Positions 1 through 4,675 of a DNA stretch of 5,694 bases are shown here, piece by piece. The position numbers and the translations under genes were made by a program. The stretch is from the NCBI GenBank assembly GCA_030036985.1, contig JASHSD010000597.1, positions 1 through 5,694 of the forward strand, given 5' to 3'. Origin of the DNA: Bryobacteraceae bacterium (lineage in GTDB: Bacteria > Acidobacteriota > Terriglobia > Bryobacterales > Bryobacteraceae). How positions within the stretch are numbered: the stretch's first letter is position 1; each line of letters opens with the position of its first letter. The notes below the pieces were generated by a model. That model was given only the letters and a program-made list of their open reading frames with translations, ran no database searches and was not told the origin of the DNA.

Positions 1-763
1 CGGTCTTGTCGATGGCCGCGCCGTATTTTTCCTTCGCGAGGATCAGCCCGCTGCGCGGTCCGCGCAGAGTCTTGTGGGTGGTCGAGGTAACGATATCGGC
101 GTATTCGCACGGATTGTCATGCAGGCCCGCGGCGACCAGACCGGAAATATGCGCCATATCGACGAGCAGCAGTGCCCCGACCGAATCGGCGACTTCGCGG
201 AAACGCGCGAAATCGAGCCGTCGCGGGTAGGCGCTGCCGCCGGCGACGATCATTTTCGGCTTGTGCTCGGCGGCCATCTTCGCCATCTCGCTGAAATCGA
301 TCTGCTCGGTTTCCCGGCTGACCTGATAGGCCACGACGTGGTAAGTCTTGCCCGAAAAGTTCAGCTTGTGGCCGTGCGTCAGGTGCCCGCCGTGCGCAAG
401 GTCGAGCCCCATGATCGTGTCGCCGGGCTGCAGGACGGAGCCATACGCGGCTTCGTTGGCCTGCGATCCGGAGTGCGGCTGCACGTTGACGTATTCGGCT
501 TTGAACAGCTTTTTCGCGCGTTCGCGGGCGAGGTTCTCGACCTCATCGGCGTACTCGCAACCGCCGTAATAACGCTTGCCCGGATAGCCTTCGGCGTATT
601 TATTGGTGAAGATGCTGCCGGTGGCTTCGAGCACCGCTTCCGAGGTAAAGTTCTCGCTCGCGATCAGCTCGATCTGGCCGTTCTGCCGGCGCGTTTCCGC
701 GAGGATGAGGTCGGAGATGGCGGGGTCGACTTCGGCGAGTCCGCGGGCGAGTGGATTCTGCAT
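1..763 (-). CDS. glyA: Serine hydroxymethyltransferase, N-terminal 254 codons (cut by window edge)
   Basis: Cytosolic PLP enzyme that interconverts serine plus tetrahydrofolate with glycine plus 5,10-methylene-tetrahydrofolate, the main source of one-carbon units. The minus-strand frame opens with ATG at 763 and stays open to base 1, giving about 254 of the usual 415-430 residues. Visible SHMT hallmarks are IELIASENF (residues 31-39), the glycine-rich YAEGYPGKRYYGG (57-69), QPHSGSQAN (95-103), DLAHGGHLTHG (121-131), the VDMAHISGL segment carrying the PLP-contacting Asp/His (201-209), and TSTTHKTLRGPRSG (226-239), where Lys231 should form the Schiff base with PLP. No clear Shine-Dalgarno is seen; the sequence upstream of ATG is C-rich. 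The upstream repair gene, read in another frame, overlaps the first 100 bp, so glyA may be translated from a shared message. Identity is certain; the C-terminal domain is outside the window. Confidence 0.97.
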   Translation of the reverse strand, partial: MQNPLARGLAEVDPAISDLILAETRRQNGQIELIASENFTSEAVLEATGSIFTNKYAEGYPGKRYYGGCEYADEVENLARERAKKLFKAEYVNVQPHSGSQANEAAYGSVLQPGDTIMGLDLAHGGHLTHGHKLNFSGKTYHVVAYQVSRETEQIDFSEMAKMAAEHKPKMIVAGGSAYPRRLDFARFREVADSVGALLLVDMAHISGLVAAGLHDNPCEYADIVTSTTHKTLRGPRSGLILAKEKYGAAIDKT

Positions 764-1461
764 GGCTGGGGTGGGGATAAGCCGAATTTTAACATTTCAA
801 GCTTCGGGCGAAGCTCCCGCAGGGCGTCGGCGGCGATCCACCGGGCGGGCTTCGATCCCTGCGCGCGCACACGCTCGGCGCAGGCGATGGCTGCGGGCAG
901 CAGCCGCGCGTTGCGCTTGCCGATATTGCGCAGCGCCCAATTGACGGCCTTGCGGACGAAGTTACGGTCGTCGAATGCGTATCGCTCGATCAGCGCGAAG
1001 GCATCGAGGAAGAGTTGGTCGGGCGCGGTCTTGTCGTGGGCGGCGATCGCGGCGAGGGTTGCGAAGCCCGCGCGGCGGACATATTCGCGCTTGTCCGCGG
1101 CCCACTTCGGGATCTTCGCCCATGCGTGAGGAGTGCGGTCGAAGAGATCGCAGCAGCAGGCGTCGCAGACGTCCCAGGAGTTGAAGTCGCGGACCCAGCG
1201 ATCCATGGTCGAGCGGGTGATGGCTTGCGGATCGGCGACGAGGCTGGCGAGCCATCGGGCTTCATGCACGCCGCTCGCCCAGAGTTCTTCGGCGAGAGCC
1301 TGACTCCTGCCTACGCGGCGCGCGATAGCGCGAACCTGCGGCACGCTGAGGCCGAGCGCGGCGGTGGTGTCGATGCCAAAGCGCGCCATCCCGTCGAGTC
1401 TGGCGGGATTGGCCAGGGCGCGGAGTTCCGCGAGGATTTCTTCAGCCGGCAAGCTTGCCAT
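664..1461 (-). CDS. AlkD-like DNA alkylation repair protein (HEAT-repeat DNA glycosylase family)
   Basis: Predicted 265-residue, all-helical HEAT-repeat protein of the AlkC/AlkD family (COG4912), whose characterised members excise positively charged alkylated purines such as 3- and 7-methylated bases. Seen: LAELRALANPARLDGMARFGI (in short pieces at residues 10-30), NSWDVCD (94-100), REYVRRAGF (125-133) and RNFVRKAVNWALRNIGKRN (166-184, a family hallmark). By analogy with Bacillus cereus AlkD, Trp96 and Asp100 have the W-x3-D spacing of the substrate-binding Trp/catalytic Asp pair, Arg129 or Arg130 could be the DNA-contacting Arg, and Trp175 the second aromatic; this mapping is inference. The ATG at 1461 lies inside the end of the PEP-CTERM gene (20-bp overlap). 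Residues from about 233 on are read from inside glyA in another frame and are Pro/Ser/Arg-rich, so the natural C-terminus may once have been near residue 225. Family assignment is firm; the exact end is uncertain. Confidence 0.87.
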   Translation of the reverse strand: MASLPAEEILAELRALANPARLDGMARFGIDTTAALGLSVPQVRAIARRVGRSQALAEELWASGVHEARWLASLVADPQAITRSTMDRWVRDFNSWDVCDACCCDLFDRTPHAWAKIPKWAADKREYVRRAGFATLAAIAAHDKTAPDQLFLDAFALIERYAFDDRNFVRKAVNWALRNIGKRNARLLPAAIACAERVRAQGSKPARWIAADALRELRPKLEMLKFGLSPPQPCRIHSPADSPKSTPPSPTSSSRKRAGRTARSS

Positions 1462-2281
1462 TCTGCAGAGAGTTCCGGAAAACCAGCCCCATCACGAGGG
1501 CCCCCGCCAGTCCAATGGCCGTCAGCAGACCACTCGACGGCTCCGGCGTGGGACTTCCCGACTCAGGGCCAAAGGTTATGTCGTTGACTCCGCCCAGGTC
1601 AATATAGGGATCACCGAAATTGAAAACGAAAGAATCAGCAGCTGTCGATGTATTGACGGTGTAAAGGTTGTAGCCGGAACCCTGCGGGCCTGGGGCGGTC
1701 ACAACGCCACAGAGGGAGGAACCGTCGGGACTTGCCAATCCGCGGAAGGCATCGAGGTTGTTGGCGCCGAGCCCCACCAACGTAGCGGCCCCGGTTGCGG
1801 GGTCGATGCTGTACAACCCATCGCTCACGCCGAACGCGTAGAGCCACCCGTCCACGAAAGCCAGCCCTCCGGTATATAAAGGGGCATCTTCCCCATTGGA
1901 GCCGACGACACTGATCGCGGCAGTCGCCGGGTTGATAGTTACCAAATCTGTCGTCCCATCCGGCGCCTGACTGGTCAAGCCGTAAAGCGTTCCGTCCGGG
2001 CCGAATGCGATATTCGTAATCTCTGTGCTGTAATCTCCCACAAGCGTTGCCGACCCGGTAGCCGTGTTTATGGTGTAGAGACCTTCCAGGCTTGAGCCAT
2101 ACAGGGTTCCGTTAGGGGCGAAAGCAATACTCTCCGCTGGAGAGGCAGAATTGGTGTCTGTGATGATGACCCCCGTTCCAATATCGACGGTGGCGAGACC
2201 GCCAGAATACGCTACCCACATGATCGGATCGGCAGAAGCCAACATTGAGAAGAGCAACAGGCCGGATAGTACCTGAAGCAT
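1442..2281 (-). CDS. Secreted beta-propeller-like protein with PEP-CTERM sorting tail
   Basis: A 279-residue exported protein of unknown function. The ATG at 2281 starts a hydrophobic signal peptide (MLQVLSGLLLFSMLASA, likely cut after Ala17). The body has about five repeats of the type 'I-AFGPDGTLYG ... LYTINTATGSATLVG' (for example LYTINTATG, LVTINPATA, LYSIDPATG, LYTVNTSTA), the pattern of bladed beta-propellers. The tail has Pro-Glu-Pro at residues 246-248, a membrane-length hydrophobic stretch (about 251-268) and a short FRNS end. This is the PEP-CTERM signal that exosortase recognises and removes, usually in biofilm or exopolysaccharide-producing Gram-negatives. The post-TM segment is less Arg-rich than usual. 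The frame is open to 2440, with another ATG at 2398 (53 and 14 codons upstream respectively), but only 2281 places the signal peptide at the N-terminus. Neither ATG has a good ribosome site. The signal peptide lacks the usual basic residues, so the start is not settled. The stop overlaps the repair gene by 20 bp. Confidence 0.85.
   Translation of the reverse strand: MLQVLSGLLLFSMLASADPIMWVAYSGGLATVDIGTGVIITDTNSASPAESIAFAPNGTLYGSSLEGLYTINTATGSATLVGDYSTEITNIAFGPDGTLYGLTSQAPDGTTDLVTINPATAAISVVGSNGEDAPLYTGGLAFVDGWLYAFGVSDGLYSIDPATGAATLVGLGANNLDAFRGLASPDGSSLCGVVTAPGPQGSGYNLYTVNTSTAADSFVFNFGDPYIDLGGVNDITFGPESGSPTPEPSSGLLTAIGLAGALVMGLVFRNSLQNGKLAG
1448..1459. repeat. 12-bp perfect palindrome at the AlkD-like start codon
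   Basis: GGCAAGCTTGCC reads identically on both strands and begins with the G of the repair gene's ATG on the minus strand. It lies inside the 20-bp overlap with the upstream PEP-CTERM gene. As a hairpin it would have only a 4-bp stem, so a role in start-codon access is possible but weak. It may simply be coding sequence. Confidence 0.35.
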
Positions 2282-2398
2282 CTTAGCCGCGATTGCCGAG
2301 AAGCTTTGCCGTGTGATCGACGGGCTCTTTGGGAACGTCAGAGGGAGCGCTGATCGGTTAAAGCGACAACCGGGGACAAAGCGTGAGTTTCCTGACAT

Positions 2399-2421
2399 GC
2401 GGAAGATCGTACCACTTCCGC
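2399..2421 (-). promoter_or_regulatory. Inverted repeat around an extended -10-like box upstream of the PEP-CTERM gene
   Basis: On the minus strand, two perfect 7-bp arms (GCGGAAG and CTTCCGC) flank a 9-base spacer, TGGTACGAT. The spacer matches an extended -10 element (TGn followed by TACGAT, 4 of 6 to TATAAT). Transcription from it would start near 2398 and leave a leader of about 115 nt before the ATG at 2281. No convincing -35 box is seen. It could be a promoter covered by a dimeric repressor site, or a hairpin in read-through RNA from the TA island. The repeat is seen; the role is inferred. Confidence 0.4.
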
Positions 2422-2491
2422 GCCTCGTGCCGCCACGCACACCGTAAATTTATGGTGCGCCACCGAGCGGGGAGGGGAGCCGGGACGTTCC

Positions 2492-2773
2492 TCAAACCAA
2501 TTCCAGCCGTTTCACTTTGATGCGGTCGGCACGAACCTGCGCAAGATCGTACTGCGCCTGCTGCGTCAACCAGCCTTCAGCGCTGCCGCCGAAAGCCTTC
2601 GACAGGCGGACCGCCATCTCGGGAGAAATCCCGCGTTTGCCGTTCACCAGTTCCGAAAGCGTGAAGCGCGACACGCCAAGGGCCTGCGCCGCGTCAGTGA
2701 TGGTCAGACTTAAAGGTTCGATGCAGTCGCGCAATACGACGCTGCCCGGGTGGGGTGGGTTTTTCATCGGCAT
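2492..2773 (-). CDS. higA: HigA-family antitoxin (XRE-type helix-turn-helix)
   Basis: A 93-residue DNA-binding antitoxin that in intact systems binds HigB and represses the higBA promoter. The family signature is clear: an N-terminal 'PPHPGSVVL' segment (residues 6-14), a helix-turn-helix with 'ITDAAQALGVSRFTLSELVNGKRGIS' (residues 25-50), and the typical 'PEMAVRLSKAFGGSAEGWL' block (51-69) followed by 'QQAQYDL'. Start: ATG at 2773 has GAAAGGA at 2790-2784, 10 nt upstream; an in-frame ATG at 2767 is an alternative. It follows the higB reading frame (restored stop at 2789) by 15 nt, the usual toxin-first order of this family. Because its ribosome site is its own, it should still be made although higB is frameshifted. 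Without a working partner it may persist as an orphan regulator or as an antidote to related toxins. Confidence 0.93.
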   Translation of the reverse strand: MPMKNPPHPGSVVLRDCIEPLSLTITDAAQALGVSRFTLSELVNGKRGISPEMAVRLSKAFGGSAEGWLTQQAQYDLAQVRADRIKVKRLELV

Positions 2774-2788
2774 GAGGTCATTTTCCTT

Positions 2789-3068
2789 TCAGTGATAGTC
2801 CACGTAGTCAACGTCGAAAACCTGCGCTTGCTCAAACCTGAAGATGATCCGCCAGTTTGCCCGTACCGGTCACGGAATGAAATCCCTGCAGGCTCCCCTT
2901 GAGCGCATGCAGCCGGTAACCGGGTAAATCCAAATCGGCAATTACCTTCGCCACATCCAAACGCGCCAGGATACGCCGGAGCTTGTCTGTATGTTCGGCA
3001 TTCAATCCGCGCGCGTCGTCTTCCTCAAAGAGACGTTTTAGACCTTTGTGCCGAAACGAACGGATCAT
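2789..3068 (-). pseudogene. higB: HigB-family mRNA interferase toxin, frameshifted near codon 71
   Basis: RelE-superfamily toxin that in its family cleaves mRNA on the ribosome. From ATG at 3068 the frame encodes MIRSFRHKGLKRLFEEDDARG and continues normally for 70 residues ('YRLHALKGSLQGFHSVT' is typical), then drops out of frame and stops at 2832 after 78 residues. Shifting by one base at the AAA run (plus-strand TTT, 2856-2858) restores NWRIIFRFEQ, then 'VFDVDYVDYH' and a stop at 2789. That gives exactly 92 residues, the usual HigB length. The lesion is therefore one extra A. It removes the conserved NWR-I-FRF strand and the C-terminal Asp/His tail, which includes residues needed for RNA cleavage in studied HigB proteins. 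A programmed +1 shift cannot be excluded, but no slippery motif is evident. A sequencing error is the other explanation. Confidence 0.9.
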
Positions 3069-3073
3069 CCCGT

Positions 3074-3102
3074 GATGTAATCCGACATGTATCGCATATC
3101 AA
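3074..3102 (-). promoter_or_regulatory. Possible higBA promoter
   Basis: On the minus strand TTGATA (3102-3097, 5 of 6 to TTGACA) is followed 17 bases later by TACATC (3079-3074, only 3 of 6 to TATAAT). Transcription would begin almost at the higB ATG (3068), giving a leaderless message. The stretch also contains a palindromic ACATGT and lies where HigA would be expected to bind. Weak on sequence alone. Confidence 0.25.
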
Positions 3103-3127
3103 CAACAATCCTAGCGCGGCGAGGCCC

Positions 3128-3229
3128 TCATGCTCGATCCAAACGCGGCTCCAAGTCGATTGCCTCATCCATTCCGCTCACATCGACTCTATCCGCTTTG
3201 CCAACAGGCGTGAAAACATACCCGCTCAT
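3128..3229 (-). pseudogene. parE: ParE-family toxin remnant (33 codons)
   Basis: The stub starts at ATG 3229, overlapping the ParD stop by 4 bp (ATGA), exactly where a ParE gene should begin. Its first dozen residues, MSGYVFTPVGKA, are the typical ParE N-terminus (beta strand 1). Family members are about 95-100 residues, but this one reads DRVDVSGMDEAIDLEPRLDR and stops at 3128, leaving only 59 bp before higB. The helical hairpin, central sheet and C-terminal Arg-rich strand are absent in all frames, so this is a deletion rather than a frameshift. The 'ADRVD...MDEAIDL' part could derive from a later ParE helix joined by an internal deletion, which I cannot confirm without alignment. ParE proteins poison DNA gyrase; this stub should have no activity. 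Confidence 0.75.
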
Positions 3230-3243
3230 CGTCGGGATGAGCG
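3223..3243 (-). promoter_or_regulatory. Hairpin containing the parE start codon
   Basis: On the minus strand CGCTCAT (3243-3237) and ATGAGCG (3229-3223) form a perfect 7-bp stem with a 7-base loop. The 3' arm begins with the parE ATG and contains the parD stop. Folded RNA would hide the toxin start until ribosomes translating parD open it. Similar hairpins sit at 3914-3929 and 4455-4471. Confidence 0.45.
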
Positions 3244-3519
3244 CCAATCGTCTTTCATCGCCTGAATTTCACGGCGGGCCTGTGCGCCGTCGATCAACTC
3301 GCCGCGCTCAACCTGTCGATAGCCCTCCTCGATGTGCGCCGACAACGCCCGCAGTTCTTCGTCAGGCCGGCTTTCTTCCGCGTCCTGAGCTTCAAGGGCG
3401 CGGCGCACTACATCCTCGGCGTCTGCATAACCGCCGCTGGAAAGGCGCTTGTTGATCAGGTTTTCAAGGTCAGGGGGGACATCCAGATGCATGGCCGCTT
3501 TCTCCATTCTCGCTTCCAT
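3226..3519 (-). CDS. parD: ParD-like ribbon-helix-helix antitoxin
   Basis: A 97-residue antitoxin-type protein. Residues about 10-45 look like the ribbon-helix-helix fold: a short strand (MHLDVP), helix 1 (PDLENLINKRLSSG), the 'GYADAEDVVRRALEAQ' turn and helix 2. These are followed by an acidic region and the toxin-wrapping tail 'EEGYRQVERGELIDGAQARREIQAM' (about 69-93) typical of ParD partners of ParE. Start: ATG at 3519 has GAAAGG (3530-3525) 5 nt upstream; ATGs at 3507 and 3492 are weaker choices. It follows the DUF5615 gene by 42 nt and overlaps the ParE stub by 4 bp. In intact systems ParD neutralises ParE and represses the operon. Here the partner is destroyed, so it is an orphan antitoxin, perhaps still a repressor. 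Confidence 0.88.
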   Translation of the reverse strand: MEARMEKAAMHLDVPPDLENLINKRLSSGGYADAEDVVRRALEAQDAEESRPDEELRALSAHIEEGYRQVERGELIDGAQARREIQAMKDDWRSSRR

Positions 3520-3561
3520 CGTAGCCTTTCGCCACCTTTGGCTGTGAAACGGGCGAGAGCG

Positions 3562-3912
3562 TCAAAGGCCCCTGAACGGCTTCCTGGGAGGAAGCGGAAT
3601 TTCAACCTCAACGTAGCTGCCGGGGGTTGCCGCATCCACCGCGCGGGCGATCTTTTCAAGGTGAAGTCGAACGTTGGGCCATTGCTGGTCTGTCAAAACG
3701 ATGATGGCAATCCTGCGGTGCGCGAGGTTCTGCTGGTAGCGAATGTTCTTGTCGGTACTGAGAAGCAGGTCGTACCCGGCCTCCTCGGCCTTCTCGATCA
3801 GTTCACCGTTTCCCATCTCATGCCAGCCAATCCGACGGGAATAACTGACTTCATGCCCGGTAAGGCTACCCGCAATCGGCCATGGAGTGCCGTTGTCGAA
3901 CAGAATTTTCAC
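3562..3912 (-). CDS. DUF5615 PIN-like nuclease, probable toxin
   Basis: A 116-residue protein of the DUF5615/PIN-like group (Mut7-C-related), proposed to act as RNase toxins next to DUF433 proteins. Seen: MKILFDNGTP at the N-terminus, with Asp6 in the place of the first PIN acidic residue; 'GHEVSYSRRIGWHEMGNGELIEKAEEAGYD' (split at about 19-48), with acidic residues in the second position; 'LLLSTDKNIRYQQN' (49-62), with the Asp of the TDKN motif; and 'RIAIIVLTDQQWPNVR' (67-82). Length and motifs suggest an intact gene, the only unbroken toxin of the four modules here. The start is GTG at 3912, in a 4-bp GTGA overlap with the DUF433 stop, and there is no own ribosome site, so translation is probably coupled. 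The nuclease role is family inference. Confidence 0.88.
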   Translation of the reverse strand: MKILFDNGTPWPIAGSLTGHEVSYSRRIGWHEMGNGELIEKAEEAGYDLLLSTDKNIRYQQNLAHRRIAIIVLTDQQWPNVRLHLEKIARAVDAATPGSYVEVEIPLPPRKPFRGL

Positions 3913-4145
3913 GGCGCCGGCGTCGGCGCTTTTTCGAGGCTCTGGACGGCGAAGTGCAGCACGGCCTGGATTTCGTCAAGGGTTACGTCGAAAACTTCCG
4001 TGATTTCCTGCGGAGACATCCCGGCTTCGAGATTGGCAAACACCGTCTGTACGGGCATCCGCGTTCCCTTGAATACCCATGCGCCGCTCACCCTGCCCGG
4101 TACGCTCTCCACCGCCGGACATTGGGACCAATCAAGAGTTCCCAC
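3909..4145 (-). CDS. DUF433 antitoxin-like protein
   Basis: A 78-residue DUF433 protein, probable antitoxin for the PIN-like protein that follows it. Seen: LDWSQCPAVESVPG, then 'GAWVFKGTRMPV' (the DUF433 hallmark), 'VFANLEAGMSPQEITEVF' and 'DVTLDEIQAVLHFAVQSLE', a compact helix-turn-helix-like fold. Start: GTG at 4145, chosen because a perfect GGAGG (4157-4153) sits 7 nt upstream and the N-terminus then matches family members. The frame is open much further upstream, to 4454, but only because the preceding toxin gene lost a base; residues before Val at 4145 are not DUF433. The gene overlaps the end of that toxin's original frame by 14 bp and the nuclease by 4 bp, so all four genes form one transcription unit. 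Confidence 0.87.
   Translation of the reverse strand: MGTLDWSQCPAVESVPGRVSGAWVFKGTRMPVQTVFANLEAGMSPQEITEVFDVTLDEIQAVLHFAVQSLEKAPTPAP
3914..3929 (-). promoter_or_regulatory. Hairpin just before the DUF5615 start codon
   Basis: On the minus strand GCGCC (3929-3925) and GGCGC (3918-3914) form a 5-bp G+C stem with a 6-base loop, ending one base before the GTG at 3912. It lies inside the last codons of DUF433 and could couple toxin translation to that of its antitoxin. The stem is short and could occur by chance in GC-rich DNA. Confidence 0.35.
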
Positions 4146-4454
4146 GCTCGTACCTCCAGTTCCATCGTAACTTTTTGGCACGATCAGCGCCACTCCTTGT
4201 CCTGCGCCGGATGTGAAGGATTTCGGCAGCGTCGTCCTTGACTCGGTACACGATGACGTAGGCCCGGGAAACCAGTTCGCGGGTGCCCTGCTTCTCTCCG
4301 GGTCGGCCAAGTCTCGGAAAGCTTTCAAGCTGTGCGATGCGATTGAGGATGGTCTCCGCAAGGGCCCGGCCGCTTCGGGGTTGTCCTCGCGTATTCGCTT
4401 TACGAAAGCTTCAAGGTGGTCGGCGGCCTCGGTCGTCCAACGAAGGCGCGTCAC
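4132..4454 (-). pseudogene. RelE/ParE-superfamily toxin, frameshifted near codon 30
   Basis: The gene starts at GTG 4454 in a 4-bp GTGA overlap with its antitoxin and encodes MTRLRWTTEAADHLEAFVKR then 'IREDNPEAA', the usual helix-1 region of plasmid-stabilisation (ParE/RelE) toxins. The frame then breaks at GGCCGGGCCC (plus strand 4362-4371). Adding one C there gives 'ARALAETILNRIAQLESFPRLGRPG' (read in two parts), 'RELVSRAYVIVYRVKDDAAEILHIRRRTRSG', and a stop at 4132. The total is 107 residues with all expected elements: the PRLGRPG turn, the YVIVYRV strand and the HIRRR C-terminus. So one base is missing. As the sequence stands, initiation at GTG yields about 30 toxin residues, then nonsense, and then runs in frame into DUF433. 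The toxin is probably inactive unless ribosomes slip or the base is a sequencing error. Confidence 0.88.
4153..4157 (-). promoter_or_regulatory. Ribosome binding site that sets the DUF433 start
   Basis: GGAGG on the minus strand, 7 nt before GTG 4145. It is the strongest ribosome site in the island and lies inside the end of the upstream toxin's original frame. It supports independent initiation of DUF433 despite the 181-codon open frame that runs through it. Confidence 0.75.
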
Positions 4455-4675
4455 GACCGGAAAAGCCGGTCAATGCGCTCCACCACCTCAGCATGGTCGA
4501 TAAGGTCGCCGCGGTCGGCGGCGGCAATGCCCCGGTTCACGCCCTCGATGAATTGCGCCTGACGGCGCAGCACGCGGGCAATAGTCTCCTCCACCACCTG
4601 CTCGGAGGCTTTACCCTGGCTGCCGGCTAACTGGTTCAGCTGCGCCTGCGTGTCCGGGGTGAAATGTACTTCCAT
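4451..4675 (-). CDS. Small antitoxin paired with a RelE/ParE-type toxin
   Basis: A 74-residue protein resembling CopG/ParD-type antitoxins. Seen: a short strand with MEVHFTPDTQ, a helix 'AQLNQLAGSQGKASEQVVEETI' (in two parts, about 11-32), a basic stretch (ARVLRRQ) and a C-terminal 'GVNRGIAAADRGDLIDHAEVVERIDRLF' (split at about 45-72). The 'G-I-AADRGDLIDHAEV' tail is typical of antitoxins encoded immediately before ParE/RelE genes. Start: ATG 4675, with AAGGG just upstream at rather short spacing; an in-frame GTG at 4714 would add 13 residues that do not fit the fold. The stop overlaps the toxin GTG by 4 bp. It is the first gene of the TA island, so its promoter should lie in 4676-4800, but I see no convincing boxes there. 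It looks intact although its toxin is frameshifted. Confidence 0.85.
   Translation of the reverse strand: MEVHFTPDTQAQLNQLAGSQGKASEQVVEETIARVLRRQAQFIEGVNRGIAAADRGDLIDHAEVVERIDRLFRS
4455..4471 (-). promoter_or_regulatory. Hairpin abutting the RelE/ParE-type toxin start codon
   Basis: On the minus strand GACCGG (4471-4466), loop CTTTT and CCGGTC (4460-4455) form a perfect 6-bp stem ending directly at the toxin GTG (4454). It lies in the last codons of the antitoxin (IDRLFRS). Placement suggests that the toxin start is accessible only when the antitoxin is being translated. Confidence 0.5.

Noticed and set aside
74..1129. Long plus-strand open frame (351 codons) over glyA and the repair gene
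   Set aside because: It is the antisense of two well-recognised minus-strand genes; its protein resembles no family and such frames are common opposite GC-rich genes.
2432..2463. Imperfect inverted repeat (CGCACACC / GGTGCGCC) after higA as a terminator
   Set aside because: The stem has two mismatches in eight, a 10-base loop and no T run on the minus strand.
2851..2862. Programmed frameshift site in higB
   Set aside because: Restoring the frame needs a +1 shift at GGC-AAA-C. There is no -1 heptamer, no rare stop-codon context and no obvious stimulatory structure, so mutation or sequencing error is simpler.
3334..4170. Plus-strand open frame of 278 codons across the TA island
   Set aside because: It runs antisense to ParD, DUF5615 and DUF433, which have clear motifs, ribosome sites and coupled starts.
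3909..4454. A single 181-residue DUF433 protein
   Set aside because: Only the last 78 residues are DUF433. The first 29 or so are a RelE/ParE-type toxin and the middle is that toxin out of frame; a GGAGG site marks the DUF433 start at 4145.
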